Source: DASXAI01 sp963728985 (GTDB lineage Bacteria > Actinomycetota > Acidimicrobiia > Acidimicrobiales > Ilumatobacteraceae). Taken from it: DNA of 64,000 nucleotides. Position 1 is the first letter of the stretch. Each line of letters starts with the position of its first letter. Of the stretch, positions 11,902 through 20,541 are shown piece by piece. The stretch spans positions 372,001 through 436,000 of the forward strand of contig CAVSME010000003.1 of NCBI GenBank assembly GCA_963728985.1. The letters run 5' to 3'. Under the pieces are notes generated by a model. The model was not told where the DNA came from. It did no database searches and saw only the letters and a program-made list of their open reading frames with translations. The position numbers and the translations under genes were made by a program.

Positions 11902-13014
11902 ATGACCGGTCCGCTGTTGTTGACGATCGTCGCCGCCGGGTGGTTGGCCGGGTGGTGGCTGCTGTGGCGCCTGCCCGCCGTCGACGCCACCGGCGCCGGC
12001 GCCGCCGTCCACGACATGGCGGTGATCATCCCGGCGCGGAACGAGGCCCGGACGTTGCCGGTGCTGCTGGCCGATCTCGCCGCGCAGCGGCCGGCCCCCG
12101 CCGAGGTCGTCGTGGTCGACGACGGGTCGGAGGACGACACCGCCGCCGTCGCCCGCACGACGGGCGTGCGGGTCGTGCGCACCCCGGGCCCGCCGCCCGG
12201 CTGGGCGGGCAAGCCGTGGGCGTGCTGGACCGGGGTGGACGCCACCAGCGCGCCCCTCCTGGTGTTCCTCGACGCCGACGTCCGCCTCGGCGGGCCCGAC
12301 ACGCTGGCCCGGCTGGCGGCCACCCAACAGCGGGCCGGCGGGCTGCTCTCGGTGCAGCCGCTCCACGTGACCGGCCGCGCCGTGGAAGGCCTGTCCCTCG
12401 CTGCCAACCTCGTGGCCCTGGCCGGCAGCGGCGCGTTCACCCCTCGGCGAGCGGCGCCCACGGTGGCGTTCGGCCCGTGCCTCGTGTGCCGGCGCCGGCA
12501 GTACCAGGCCGTCGGTGGCCATGGGGCGGTGCGCGGCGCGGTCGCCGAGGATGCGGCGCTGGCCGCCCGCTTCCGCCACGCCCGCCTCCCGGTCACGCTG
12601 CGCGCCGGCCGCGAGGCGCTGAGCTTCCGCATGTACCCGCGCGGCCTGCGCTCCTTGATCGAAGGCTGGACCAAGAACCTCGCAGCGGGCGCCGGTGCTG
12701 CGCCACTGGCGGCGACGCTGCTCGTCACGGCGTGGGTGGCGGCCCTGCTCGGCTCCGTCGGCCTCGTCATCGGGCTCGTCGCCGAGGGCGGGCCGGGGGC
12801 GCTCGCCGCCGTCGCCGTCTACGCCGCGTTCGTGGCCCAGCTGACATGGATGGCCCACCGCTCCGGCCGCTTCGGCTGGTGGCCGATCGCCGCCTACGCC
12901 GTGCCCGTGGCCGCGTTCGTCGCCATGTTCGCGTGGTCGGTCGTGCGCACCTGTGTGTTCGGATCGGTCACCTGGCGGGGCCGGCGGATCGCCGTCGGCC
13001 GCCAGCGGGCGTGA
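11902..13014 (+). CDS. Family 2 glycosyltransferase, carotenoid type (CrtQ-like)
   Basis: Probably glycosylates a carotenoid or related lipid at the membrane. The 370-residue protein starts with a hydrophobic segment. The GT2 domain follows with VIIPARNEA (about residue 41), VVVDDGSEDDT (about 75) and FLDADV (DxD-type, about 120). The C-terminal third has three or four membrane helices. It resembles the 4,4'-diaponeurosporenoate glycosyltransferase family. ATG 11902 is chosen because it follows the promoter and operator directly; ATG 11869 would read through the operator. Its stop overlaps the GTG of the acyltransferase (GTGA), as in other carotenoid glycosyl-ester pathways. The natural acceptor is unknown. 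Confidence 0.8.
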   Translation: MTGPLLLTIVAAGWLAGWWLLWRLPAVDATGAGAAVHDMAVIIPARNEARTLPVLLADLAAQRPAPAEVVVVDDGSEDDTAAVARTTGVRVVRTPGPPPGWAGKPWACWTGVDATSAPLLVFLDADVRLGGPDTLARLAATQQRAGGLLSVQPLHVTGRAVEGLSLAANLVALAGSGAFTPRRAAPTVAFGPCLVCRRRQYQAVGGHGAVRGAVAEDAALAARFRHARLPVTLRAGREALSFRMYPRGLRSLIEGWTKNLAAGAGAAPLAATLLVTAWVAALLGSVGLVIGLVAEGGPGALAAVAVYAAFVAQLTWMAHRSGRFGWWPIAAYAVPVAAFVAMFAWSVVRTCVFGSVTWRGRRIAVGRQRA

Positions 13015-13553
13015 GCCTGCCACTGGGCGCCGCGATCGCCGTGGACGCCGCCGCCTGGTGCGCCATCCAGGTGGGTGCGGGCTACCTCGCTCATCGCCTG
13101 CCCGCCACCTGGCTGAGCGACGATCACGGGCTGCTGTGCGAGCGACCGTGGGAGCGCGGTGGGCGCTTCTACCGCGACCACCTCGGCGTGGCTCGCTGGA
13201 AGCGCTGGCTCCCGGAGGGCGGCGCCGTCTTCCGCGGGGGCGTCGACAAGCGGTCGCTCCGCGGTGCCACCACCCAGCACCTCGAGCAGTACCGGCGCGA
13301 GACCCGGCGGGCCGAGATCGGCCACTGGCTGGCGCTCACACCGCTGCCAGTGTTCGCGCTGTGGAACCCGCCGCTCCTATGGCCGGCGATGGTCGCCTAC
13401 GCCGTCGCCGTGAACGTCCCGTGCATCGTCTCCCAGCGCTACAACCGGCTCCGGCTCTCACGCGTGCTCGCCTCCCGGGCGAACGGTTCCCGCCCGTCGG
13501 TCGCCGCCCGGGCCCGCAGCTCACGAGGGACGAGCGGCAGCAGCATCCCGTAG
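13011..13553 (+). CDS. Glycosyl-carotenoid acyltransferase (CrtO of staphylococcal type)
   Basis: Resembles glycosyl-4,4'-diaponeurosporenoate acyltransferase, which esterifies the sugar of a carotenoid glycoside. The 180-residue product has the family-typical WKRWLPEGGAVF segment near residue 60 followed by VDKRSL, then two hydrophobic segments and a terminal CIVSQRYNRLRL. GTG 13011 overlaps the preceding glycosyltransferase stop. The last 115 bases overlap crtZ on the other strand, and the recognisable domain ends about where crtZ ends. The family name CrtO also denotes unrelated ketolases, so no symbol is assigned. Confidence 0.75.
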   Translation: MSLPLGAAIAVDAAAWCAIQVGAGYLAHRLPATWLSDDHGLLCERPWERGGRFYRDHLGVARWKRWLPEGGAVFRGGVDKRSLRGATTQHLEQYRRETRRAEIGHWLALTPLPVFALWNPPLLWPAMVAYAVAVNVPCIVSQRYNRLRLSRVLASRANGSRPSVAARARSSRGTSGSSIP

Positions 13554-13933
13554 GGCTCGCCGCCGTACAGGTGGTGGATGCGGTGCCGGCGCTCCAGCCA
13601 TGCCAGGTACGCCCATCGCCGGCGCGGCAGTGGCAGGCGCCGGTGCACGTAGACCTCGTGGACGTAGAAGTAGGCCACGCCGTACAGCGTCATGCCGATG
13701 CCGGCCGCGACGAGCGCGTGCAACGCCGGCACCGTCGTGCCCAGCACGAACAGCCCGACCGCGAGGAACGAGAACGACGCCGGATACAAATCGTTGCGCT
13801 CGAAACCACTTGGCGAAGGGGAGTGATGATCGGCGTGGACGCGCCAGCCCCGACCGTGCATCACGAAGCGGTGCAGGAGGTAGCTGACCGCCTCCATGGC
13901 GACGAACGCGCTGAGCACGACGAGGACGTTCAC
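13439..13933 (-). CDS. crtZ: Beta-carotene hydroxylase (CrtZ, fatty-acid-hydroxylase superfamily)
   Basis: Adds hydroxyl groups to the beta-ionone rings of beta-carotene, giving cryptoxanthin and zeaxanthin. The 164-residue membrane protein shows the di-iron histidine clusters: HRFVMHG (about residue 21), HADHH (about 33), HEVYVHRR (about 92) and HRIHH (about 118). Hydrophobic segments separate them. The GTG start at 13933 overlaps the crtYd stop (GTGA), giving a crtYc-crtYd-crtZ operon on the minus strand. The 3' end overlaps the convergent acyltransferase gene by 115 bases. Hydroxylated rings would provide the acceptor for the neighbouring glycosyltransferase. Confidence 0.9.
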   Translation of the reverse strand: MNVLVVLSAFVAMEAVSYLLHRFVMHGRGWRVHADHHSPSPSGFERNDLYPASFSFLAVGLFVLGTTVPALHALVAAGIGMTLYGVAYFYVHEVYVHRRLPLPRRRWAYLAWLERRHRIHHLYGGEPYGMLLPLVPRELRARAATDGREPFAREASTRESRSRL

Positions 13934-14232
13934 CGGCGGTCCGCCCGCTCCCAGAGCAGCATCGTCAGCGTGACGAGCGCGAAGGCGTAGACGAACTCCT
14001 CCACGGGGATGTCCCACGGGAAGCGCAGGCCCGACAGGACGCCGGCGTCGTAGATCACGATGGGATCGGACGTCTTGCTCAGCCAGCCGTCCACCGGGAT
14101 CATGAACGCGAAGACGATGCCCAGCGCCACCCAGTAGGTGCGGTCGCGGAAGAGCCCGGTGCGCAGCCACAGGCGCTCGGCGAGGATCACCCCCGTCGCC
14201 GCCAGCACCGACAGCGTCGGATACAGCGGCAT
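13930..14232 (-). CDS. crtYd: Lycopene cyclase subunit, CrtYd type
   Basis: Small membrane protein of 100 residues, forming with CrtYc the heterodimeric lycopene cyclase of actinobacteria. It has three hydrophobic segments and the family motif FPWDIPVEEFVYAF near residue 72; PVEEF holds the conserved acidic pair. ATG 14232 overlaps the crtYc stop by one base (TGATG). The frame is open further upstream, but that sequence lies inside crtYc and is not protein-like. Cyclises lycopene ends to beta (or epsilon) rings; the ring type cannot be told from sequence alone. Confidence 0.88.
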   Translation of the reverse strand: MPLYPTLSVLAATGVILAERLWLRTGLFRDRTYWVALGIVFAFMIPVDGWLSKTSDPIVIYDAGVLSGLRFPWDIPVEEFVYAFALVTLTMLLWERADRR

Positions 14233-14549
14233 CAGCGGTCTCGTCTCGACAGCGAGCGCACCGCTTCCAGCGTGAGCAGGCCGCAGATCGGTACCACGAC
14301 GAAGAACAGGACCTCGTCGATGGGCACCCCGTACGGAAGCCGCAGATCGGTGGTGAGCGACGGGTTGAACCGCCAGTGACCAGCGGCCGCCGCCCAGATG
14401 TCCCAGGCGAGGAAGACGGCGAGGGGTGGCAGCAGCGCTTTGGCCAGGCGGCGGGGCCGGCGCCACACGCGCGCCCCGAGCACGAGCTCGAGGGGCAGCG
14501 TGACGACGAGGCAAGCCGCCAGCACCGTCAGGTACTGGAAGCTGCGCAT
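14232..14549 (-). CDS. crtYc: Lycopene cyclase subunit, CrtYc type
   Basis: First gene of the minus-strand crtYc-crtYd-crtZ operon, 105 residues, with three predicted membrane helices. The motif YGVPIDEVLFFVVVP near residue 73 matches the PxEE/PxDE acidic site of this family. It pairs with the next gene as the two halves of a heterodimeric lycopene cyclase. The start at 14549 lies 37 bases from the crtE start on the other strand, and the shared gap contains the TTAGTGTTAA near-palindrome. Confidence 0.88.
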   Translation of the reverse strand: MRSFQYLTVLAACLVVTLPLELVLGARVWRRPRRLAKALLPPLAVFLAWDIWAAAAGHWRFNPSLTTDLRLPYGVPIDEVLFFVVVPICGLLTLEAVRSLSRRDR

Positions 14550-14573
14550 GGGGCCGAGGGGAGCATCAGCGGC

Positions 14574-14588
14574 ATTTTAGTGTTAAAT
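14574..14588. promoter_or_regulatory. Candidate operator TTTAGTGTTAAA between crtYc and crtE
   Basis: ATTTTAGTGTTAAAT is an AT-rich near-palindrome in the 37-base divergent gap. Its core TTAGTGTTAA differs in one position from TTAGTGCTAA (minus strand, 11879-11888) beside the B12-type regulator. The right arm contains TTAAAT, a possible -10 element, and runs into the first possible crtE start codon (ATG 14587). Transcription of crtE may be leaderless, using ATG 14587 or 14596. The position suits one regulator controlling both carotenoid operons. Confidence 0.6.
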
Positions 14589-15654
14589 GGAAGACATGCT
14601 GGTTCGCGAGGCGGCCACCGCCGCCGAGACCGACCCCGCCCGGCTGGCCGAGGCGCGGATCATGGACTTGCTGGATGGCGAAGCCACTCGGTGGGCGCCC
14701 CAGCAGCGGGACCTGTGCCAGCTCTTCGACGCGCTCCGCCGCTTCATCTGCCAGGGCGGCAAGCGGCTGCGACCCTCCTTCTGCTTCTGGGGTGCCGTCG
14801 GGGGCGGAGCCGACCCCACCGACCCTCGGCTGCGCGATGCGGGAGCGGCCCTCGAGCTGCTGCACGCGTTCGCCCTCATCCACGACGACGTGATGGACGG
14901 CAGCGACAGCCGCCGCGGCGCGCCATCGGCTCACCGGGTCTTCGAAGAGCACCATCGCCGCGGCGGCCTGCGGGGTGAGTCGAGGCGCTACGGCGAAGGG
15001 CTCGCCATCCTCGCCGGCGATCTCGCCTTCGTCTACGCCGACACGCTGCTCGAGGCCGGCCCGCCCCTCGCCCGCGACGTGTGGCACCAGCTGCGCATCG
15101 AGCTGACCATGGGTCAGTGGATCGACGTCATCGGCGCCGCCCAGCGCGATCGCTCGCCGGCGCGGGCGCGATGGGTGGCGAGCTACAAGTCCGGGCGCTA
15201 CACGGTCGAGCGGCCCCTCCAACTGGGCGCCGCCTTGGCCGGCCGTCCGGATCTCTTCGGCCCGTTCTCCGCCTTCGGGCGGCCGCTGGGCGAGGCGTTC
15301 CAGCTGCGCGACGACCTCCTCGGTGCCGTCGGTGACCCGTCCCGGACCGGCAAACCAGTGGGCGACGACCTTCGCGACGGCAAGCCCACGCTGCTCCTCG
15401 CGCTGGCGACCGAGCGGGCTAGCGCAGCCGATCGGCGGTTGCTGGATCGGGCCGGCGCCGCCGACCTCACCGACGAGGAGTTGCGGGCGCTGCAGTCGAC
15501 AATCGTCGGCAGCGGCGCCGTCGACACCGTCGAGTGCGAGATCGCGACGCTCGTGGAGCAGGCCGCCGCCGCCCTCGACCGGTGCGCCCTGGCCCCGCCC
15601 GCCCACGATGCCCTGCTGCGGCTGTGCCGGCTGGTGGCATGGCGCGAGCGATGA
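14587..15654 (+). CDS. crtE: Geranylgeranyl diphosphate synthase (polyprenyl synthetase)
   Basis: Condenses isopentenyl diphosphate with allylic diphosphates to make the C20 precursor of carotenoids. The 355-residue protein shows GGKRLRP near residue 59, the first aspartate-rich motif HDDVMD near residue 99 (DDxxD), the lysine of YKSGRYT near 200, and the second motif FQLRDDLLG near 240 (DDxxG rather than DDxxD, common in bacterial enzymes). Two starts are possible, ATG 14587 inside the operator or ATG 14596; neither has a good Shine-Dalgarno sequence. Its stop overlaps crtI (ATGA). Confidence 0.92.
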   Translation: MEDMLVREAATAAETDPARLAEARIMDLLDGEATRWAPQQRDLCQLFDALRRFICQGGKRLRPSFCFWGAVGGGADPTDPRLRDAGAALELLHAFALIHDDVMDGSDSRRGAPSAHRVFEEHHRRGGLRGESRRYGEGLAILAGDLAFVYADTLLEAGPPLARDVWHQLRIELTMGQWIDVIGAAQRDRSPARARWVASYKSGRYTVERPLQLGAALAGRPDLFGPFSAFGRPLGEAFQLRDDLLGAVGDPSRTGKPVGDDLRDGKPTLLLALATERASAADRRLLDRAGAADLTDEELRALQSTIVGSGAVDTVECEIATLVEQAAAALDRCALAPPAHDALLRLCRLVAWRER

Positions 15655-17127
15655 GCCCCAGGGTGGTCGTGATCGGCGCCGGGCTGGGCGGGTTGTCGGC
15701 CGCGTGCCACCTCGTCGGGCGCGGCTGGGACGTGGAGATCGTCGAGCGGAGCGATCGTCCCGGGGGCCGGGCCGGACGCATCGAGCAGGAGGGCTACCAG
15801 TTCGACACCGGCCCGACGGTCATGACGATGCCCGACCTCCTCGCGGAGACGTTCGCCGCCGCCGGCGCCGACATGGACGACTTCGTCAGCCTGCAGCGCC
15901 TCGACCCCGCCTATCGAGCGTGCTTCGCCGACGGCAGCCGAGATCCACGTGCGCGCCGACAGGGCGGCGATGCGACACGAGGTGGGCGCCGTCTGCGGCC
16001 AGTCCGAGGCCGCCGCCTTCGACCGCTACTGCGACTGGCTGGAGCGCCTGTACCGCCTCGAGATGCCGTCGTTCCTGGCCCGCAACTACGACCGCGCCAC
16101 GGACCTCGTCTCGCCCGTGCGCCCGGCGCTGGCCCTGCTGCGCCTGGGCGGGCTGGGACGCCTCGACCGGGTGGTGGCCCGTACCTTCACCGACGAGCGG
16201 TTGCGCCGGTTGTTCAGCTTCCAGTCCCTCTACGCCGGCGTCGCCCCGCAGCAGGCCCTCGCCGTGCTCGCCGTGATCAGCTACATGGACGTGGTGGCCG
16301 GCGTGTGGGCGCCGGCCGGTGGCGTCCATGCCGTCGCTACCGGCCTGGCCGCGGCGGCCGAGAAGGCCGGGGTCCGCATCCGCTACGGCACGCCCGCCGA
16401 GCGCATCGTCCTGGCCGGCGGTCACGAGGGTCCCGTGCGCGCCGTCGCCACGGCCGGGGGGCCGCTGGCCGCCGACGCCGTGGTGTGCAACGCCGACCTC
16501 CCCGGCGCCTACCGCCTCGTCCCCGGCCTCACCCTCCCCCGGCGGTTGCGGCACCCGCACTGCTCCCCCTCGGCCGTCGTGTGGCACGCCGGTGTGCGCG
16601 GCATGCCGCCGTCGGCGGTGGCCCACCACAACATCCACTTCGGTCGGGCGTGGGCCAGCAGCTTCCGCGCCCTCATCCACGACGGCGTACGCATGCCCGA
16701 CCCGTCGATCCTGGTGAGCGTGCCGACGGTGAGTGAGCCGGGCCTGGCGCCCGCCGGTGGCTCGGTGCTCTACGCACTCGAGCCGGTACCGAACCTCACG
16801 GGTCGCCTCGACTGGTCGATCGAGCGCCACCGCGCCGAAGACGACCTGCGGGCCCGGCTCGATCGCTTCGGCTATCCCGTCACCGACGTCGTCACGTCAC
16901 ACCTCGTCGATCCCACCGACTGGGCCCGGGACGGGATGGTGGCGGGCACGCCGTTCTCGATGTCGCACCGCTTCTTCCAGTCCGGTCCGTTCCGCGCCGC
17001 CAACGTGGAGCGCCGCGCACCAGGCCTGGTCTTCGCCGGCTGCGGCACCGTGCCCGGTGTCGGCGTTCCCATGGCGCTGGTGTCGGGGCGGCTGGCGGCC
17101 GAGCGAGTTCTGGGTGCGAGGCCGTGA
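15651..17127 (+). CDS. crtI: Phytoene desaturase, frameshifted at about 15939
   Basis: Desaturates phytoene to lycopene in an FAD-dependent, membrane-associated reaction. The first frame (15651-15938) gives VVVIGAGLGGLSAACHL, the FAD-binding fold, and RPGGRAG. After ADGS the reading must skip one base; the next frame continues EIHVRADRAAM to the stop at 17127, ending with GLVFAGCGTVPGVGVP, the C-terminal signature. Total coding is about 492 residues, normal for CrtI. Adding GC (AGC GCC GAG in place of AGCCGAG) restores one frame, so a consensus error is likelier than a real mutation. It overlaps crtE and crtB by 4 bases each. Confidence 0.88.
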
Positions 17128-17993
17128 TCACCGTCGACGCCGCCCCCGAGCTACGTGCCGCGTACGCCCACTGCCGGCGGCTCACTCGCCGTCACGGCAC
17201 CACGTACTACTGGGCGACCCAGCTCCTGCCCCGCTCGCGCCGACCCCACGTGTACGCCTTGTACGGCTTCTGCCGCCACGCCGATGACATCGTCGACGAG
17301 CTCACCGACCGGCCGGTGCCGGAGCGGGCCGCGGCGCTCGCCGCGCTCGGCCAGCGGCTGCGGGCCGCCTTCGCCGGCAGCACCGCTGACCCGGTGAGCG
17401 ATCCCGTCGTCGCCGCCGTCGCCCGGACGGTGGCGACGTTCCGGATCGACCCCGACTGCTTCGAGCGGTTCCTGCGGTCGATGACGATGGACCTCACGGT
17501 GGCGCGCTACGAGACGTGGGACGACCTCTGCCGCTACATGGACGGCTCGGCCGCCGTCATCGGCGAGATGATGTTGCCGATCCTGGAGCCGAGCGACGGG
17601 GCCGCGACGGCACCGGCCCGTGACCTCGGGCTCGCCTTCCAGCTCACCAACTTCCTGCGCGACGTCGGCGAGGACCTCGATCGCGGTCGCGTCTACGTAC
17701 CCGCGGTCGACGTGGAGCGCTTCGGTGCCGATCCGTCGGCGCGCCGCGTCACGCCCGCGTGGCGGGCGTTGATGCGCTTCGAGATCGGCCGCAACCGTGC
17801 CCTCTACGCGTCCGCCGCGACCGGCCTCGCTCTCCTACCGCCATCGTCGGCTCGTGCCATCGCGACGGCCCGGACGCTGTACGCCGGCATCCTCGACGAG
17901 ATCGAGCGCAACGACTACGACGTGTTCTCGCGCCGGGCCCGCGTGAGCACGACGCGCAAGCTGGCCACGGCGACCCGGAGCGCGCTGCGCTAA
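17124..17993 (+). CDS. crtB: Phytoene synthase
   Basis: Joins two geranylgeranyl diphosphates to form phytoene. The 289-residue protein has the two aspartate-rich motifs of the squalene/phytoene synthase family: RHADDIVDEL near residue 51 and NFLRDVGEDLDRGRVYVP near 175. GTG 17124 overlaps the crtI stop. It is last in the crtE-crtI-crtB operon, and its stop codon directly touches the 99-base inverted-repeat element that follows. Confidence 0.93.
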   Translation: MITVDAAPELRAAYAHCRRLTRRHGTTYYWATQLLPRSRRPHVYALYGFCRHADDIVDELTDRPVPERAAALAALGQRLRAAFAGSTADPVSDPVVAAVARTVATFRIDPDCFERFLRSMTMDLTVARYETWDDLCRYMDGSAAVIGEMMLPILEPSDGAATAPARDLGLAFQLTNFLRDVGEDLDRGRVYVPAVDVERFGADPSARRVTPAWRALMRFEIGRNRALYASAATGLALLPPSSARAIATARTLYAGILDEIERNDYDVFSRRARVSTTRKLATATRSALR

Positions 17994-18092
17994 CAGGGTG
18001 CTGAGGTACGGCCCTCGGCGGCGAGCCGTCCACCTGATCACCCAAATCAGAGCGTCGGCGCATGCCGCCGACCCGGGTACTTCAGCACCCTG
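17994..18092. terminator. 99-base structured element with 16-base terminal inverted repeats filling a convergent gap
   Basis: CAGGGTGCTGAGGTAC (17994-18009) and GTACTTCAGCACCCTG (18077-18092) are inverted repeats matching at 15 of 16 positions. The left repeat begins right after the crtB stop and the right one ends right before the stop codon of the convergent kelch gene. The element is therefore exactly the intergenic region. Inner inverted repeats (for example GTCGGCG/CGCCGAC) suggest a branched structure. It lacks a U-run, so it may be a factor-independent or Rho-assisted bidirectional terminator, or a small repeat element. Confidence 0.55.
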
Positions 18093-19140
18093 TCAAGGGC
18101 CGAACGACGTGCACGCCGCCGTGGCCTGCACGCCCGGCGCCGTGGCCCCGCCACACACCCACAGGCGCCCCTGGAACGGCGTGAAGCCCGTCCCGTGGCG
18201 GGCCACCAGCATCGGCTCGTTGCGCCACTGGCCGTCGCGCCACTCCTGCACGACCGTCACCAGGCTCCCCTCGCCGGCGGGCTCACCGCCGGCCACGACG
18301 AGGGTGCCGCCGATGACGGCGGCCATGGCGCCCGAGGTGGCCTGGGGCAGCGTCGGACCCGCGATCCACCCGCCGCTGGCGATGTCGAGGCAGTCGACGG
18401 CGGTGCTGGTGTCGGGCTCCCGGCCGCCGGCCACGCACGGGCTACCGGCGTCGACGTAGCCGGCGAGGTGGTTGCGGGCCCCGGGCAGATCGGGCCCGTC
18501 GGTCCAGCGGTCCGTAGCCGGGTCGTAGACCTCGATCGGGGCGACCTGCGTCGAGCCCGACCGCCCACCGATGGCGTACAGCGCCCCGTCCACGCTGACC
18601 AGGGCCAGCGCCCCGCGGGCGTGGTGCAGCGGCGCGATCGCCCGCCACGCGGTGGCACCGGGATCGAGGGCGAAAGCGTGGGTCGTGGCGCCGGCACCGG
18701 CGAACCCACCGGCCTCGTAGATCGTGGCGCCCACCGCGGCCGCCCCCGGATGGTTGACCGCGATGGGCAGGGCCGGGCCGGTCGTCCACGCCGCGCCGTC
18801 GAACACGAACACCGTGGAGGTGCTCGTGCCGGTGGCGTCGTAGCCACCGACGACGTACAGGCGATCCGCCGTCGCCGCCGCTGCCGTCTCCTGGACCGCT
18901 ACCGGCAGAGGCGGCTCCTCTCGCTGCACCGGCGGTCCCGCGGGCGGGGCCGTCGTCGTGACCATCGCCGTCGTCGTCACCAGCGCCGTGGTCGGGGCCG
19001 GTGCGGGCGTGGCGGCAGTCGCCACCGATGGGGCTGATGACGTGGTCGAGGAGCTCTGACCGTCGGATTCCGGAGCACGCGGCGAGCAGCGTGAGCAGCA
19101 CCAGGGCGGCGGCGCGCCACCGCGTCGTCGAAGCGGGCAT
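18093..19140 (-). CDS. Kelch-repeat beta-propeller lipoprotein, frameshifted at about 19074
   Basis: Predicted secreted, lipid-anchored beta-propeller of unknown ligand. ATG 19140 starts a good lipoprotein signal with lipobox LAAC (Cys22). One base after the Cys the frame must change; the kelch frame then continues with a Ser/Thr/Ala/Pro-rich linker and five to six kelch repeats (RLYVVGGYDATGT, TIYEAGGFAGAG, ALYAIGGRSG and others) to the stop at 18095-18093. Adding a dinucleotide (for example TGC TCG CCG GAA) joins the two frames. It is divergent from another propeller lipoprotein, 57 bases away. Confidence 0.72.
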
Positions 19141-19197
19141 GCCCGAGCGAACCTACTGCCCGGTGACGACGGGTCAGCCGCGTTAGCGTGCCGCGCC

Positions 19198-20502
19198 GTG
19201 CCCGGTTCCCGTCCTCGACGTGCCGCGCTCGTGGCCGTGGTCGCGACGCTCGCCGCGCTGGCGGCGTGCACGTCCTCGACCGGCACGACGGCAACATCCA
19301 CATCCGGCGCGGCGGCGACGACCGTTGCCACGACGGCGGCGACGACCGCCGCGGCCGAGACCACCACCATCGCGGCGACGACCACGATCACGCCGACCAC
19401 CGTTCCGGCCACCACGACGTCCACCACCATCGCGTCCACCACGACGGCACCGCTCGACGCCACGAACGTCTACGGCTACGCCGGCGCCAACATGATGTCG
19501 CCGAACGTCGCCGGCGCCCGCCCGCTCGTGTACGTGCCGTCCGCGGTGCAGGGGGGCAAGGGCTATGTGGACGTCATCGACCAGGCCACGATGACGGTCG
19601 TCGACCGCTTCGAGGCCGGTTCCATCTCCCAGCACGTGGTGCCGTCATGGGACATGAAGACGCTCTACGTCACGGCGTCAGCGGGCAACCAGCTCGTGCC
19701 CATCGATCCCACGACGGGCAAGCCGGGGACGCCGATCCAGGCGACCCGCCCGTACAACCTGTACTTCACGCCCGACGGCACGAAGGCGGTGGTCCAGAAC
19801 GAGCAGAACAACCGCCTCGACTACTACGACACGGCCACGTGGGCGCTGCAGAAGTCCGTGCCCTCCACCTGCGCCGGCAACAACCACGCCGACTGGTCGG
19901 CCGACGGCACGTACTTCATCGTGACGTGCGAGTTCTCGGGCGACCTGATCAAGGTGGACACCCAGACCGGCGAGGTGCTCGCCATCATCAACCTCGCCCC
20001 GGCGGCGATGCCCCAGGACGTGCGGCTCACGCCGGACGGCAAGCGTTTCTACGTGGCCGACATGATGTCCGACGGGGTCTGGATCGTGGACGGCGTCACC
20101 ATGACGGTGGTCGGCCACATCGACACCGGCATCGGCGCCCACGGCATCTACCCGAGCCGGGACGGCAAGTTCATGTACGTGTCCAACCGGGGCCGGCACA
20201 TGGGCGACGAGCACCGCCGGTCGCGCCCGGGCGAGGGATCGGTGTCGGTCGTCGATCCGAGCAAGGACCAGGTGGTCGCCAGGTGGTCGATCCCCGACGG
20301 CGGCTCGCCCGACATGGGCGGCGTCTCCGCCGACGGCACCCGGCTCTGGCTCTCCGGCCGCTACGACGCCGAGGTGTACGTGTTCGACACCGCCACCGGG
20401 GCGCTCGTGGGGCGCGTCCCCACCGATCCGAGCCCGCACGGTCTGGCGGTGTGGCCTCAGCCCGGGCGCTACAGCCTCGGCCACACCGGCAACACCCGGT
20501 GA
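19198..20502 (+). CDS. Secreted lipoprotein with YVTN/YncE-type beta-propeller
   Basis: The GTG-started 434-residue protein has a lipoprotein signal with lipobox LAAC (Cys24). A Thr/Ala-rich low-complexity linker spans about residues 26-85. A seven-bladed-type propeller follows with repeats such as TPDGTKAVVQNEQNN, SADGTYFIVTCEF, TPDGKRFYVAD, SRDGKFMYVSNRG and SADGTRLWLSG. The linker suggests passage through a cell-wall layer. Families of this type bind ligands or act as dehydrogenase-like propellers, but no catalytic residues are identifiable. It shares a 57-base promoter region with the kelch lipoprotein, suggesting joint expression. Confidence 0.8.
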   Translation: MPGSRPRRAALVAVVATLAALAACTSSTGTTATSTSGAAATTVATTAATTAAAETTTIAATTTITPTTVPATTTSTTIASTTTAPLDATNVYGYAGANMMSPNVAGARPLVYVPSAVQGGKGYVDVIDQATMTVVDRFEAGSISQHVVPSWDMKTLYVTASAGNQLVPIDPTTGKPGTPIQATRPYNLYFTPDGTKAVVQNEQNNRLDYYDTATWALQKSVPSTCAGNNHADWSADGTYFIVTCEFSGDLIKVDTQTGEVLAIINLAPAAMPQDVRLTPDGKRFYVADMMSDGVWIVDGVTMTVVGHIDTGIGAHGIYPSRDGKFMYVSNRGRHMGDEHRRSRPGEGSVSVVDPSKDQVVARWSIPDGGSPDMGGVSADGTRLWLSGRYDAEVYVFDTATGALVGRVPTDPSPHGLAVWPQPGRYSLGHTGNTR

Positions 20503-20505
20503 CAC

Positions 20506-20536
20506 GTCGGGCGGAAAGGAACCCCTTCCGCCCGAC
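20506..20536. terminator. Bidirectional hairpin terminator
   Basis: GTCGGGCGGAA (20506-20516) and TTCCGCCCGAC (20526-20536) form a perfect 11-bp stem with a 9-base loop. It lies between the convergent propeller lipoprotein and the SnoaL-like gene. No long U-run is present. Confidence 0.7.
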
Positions 20537-20541
20537 TGCGG

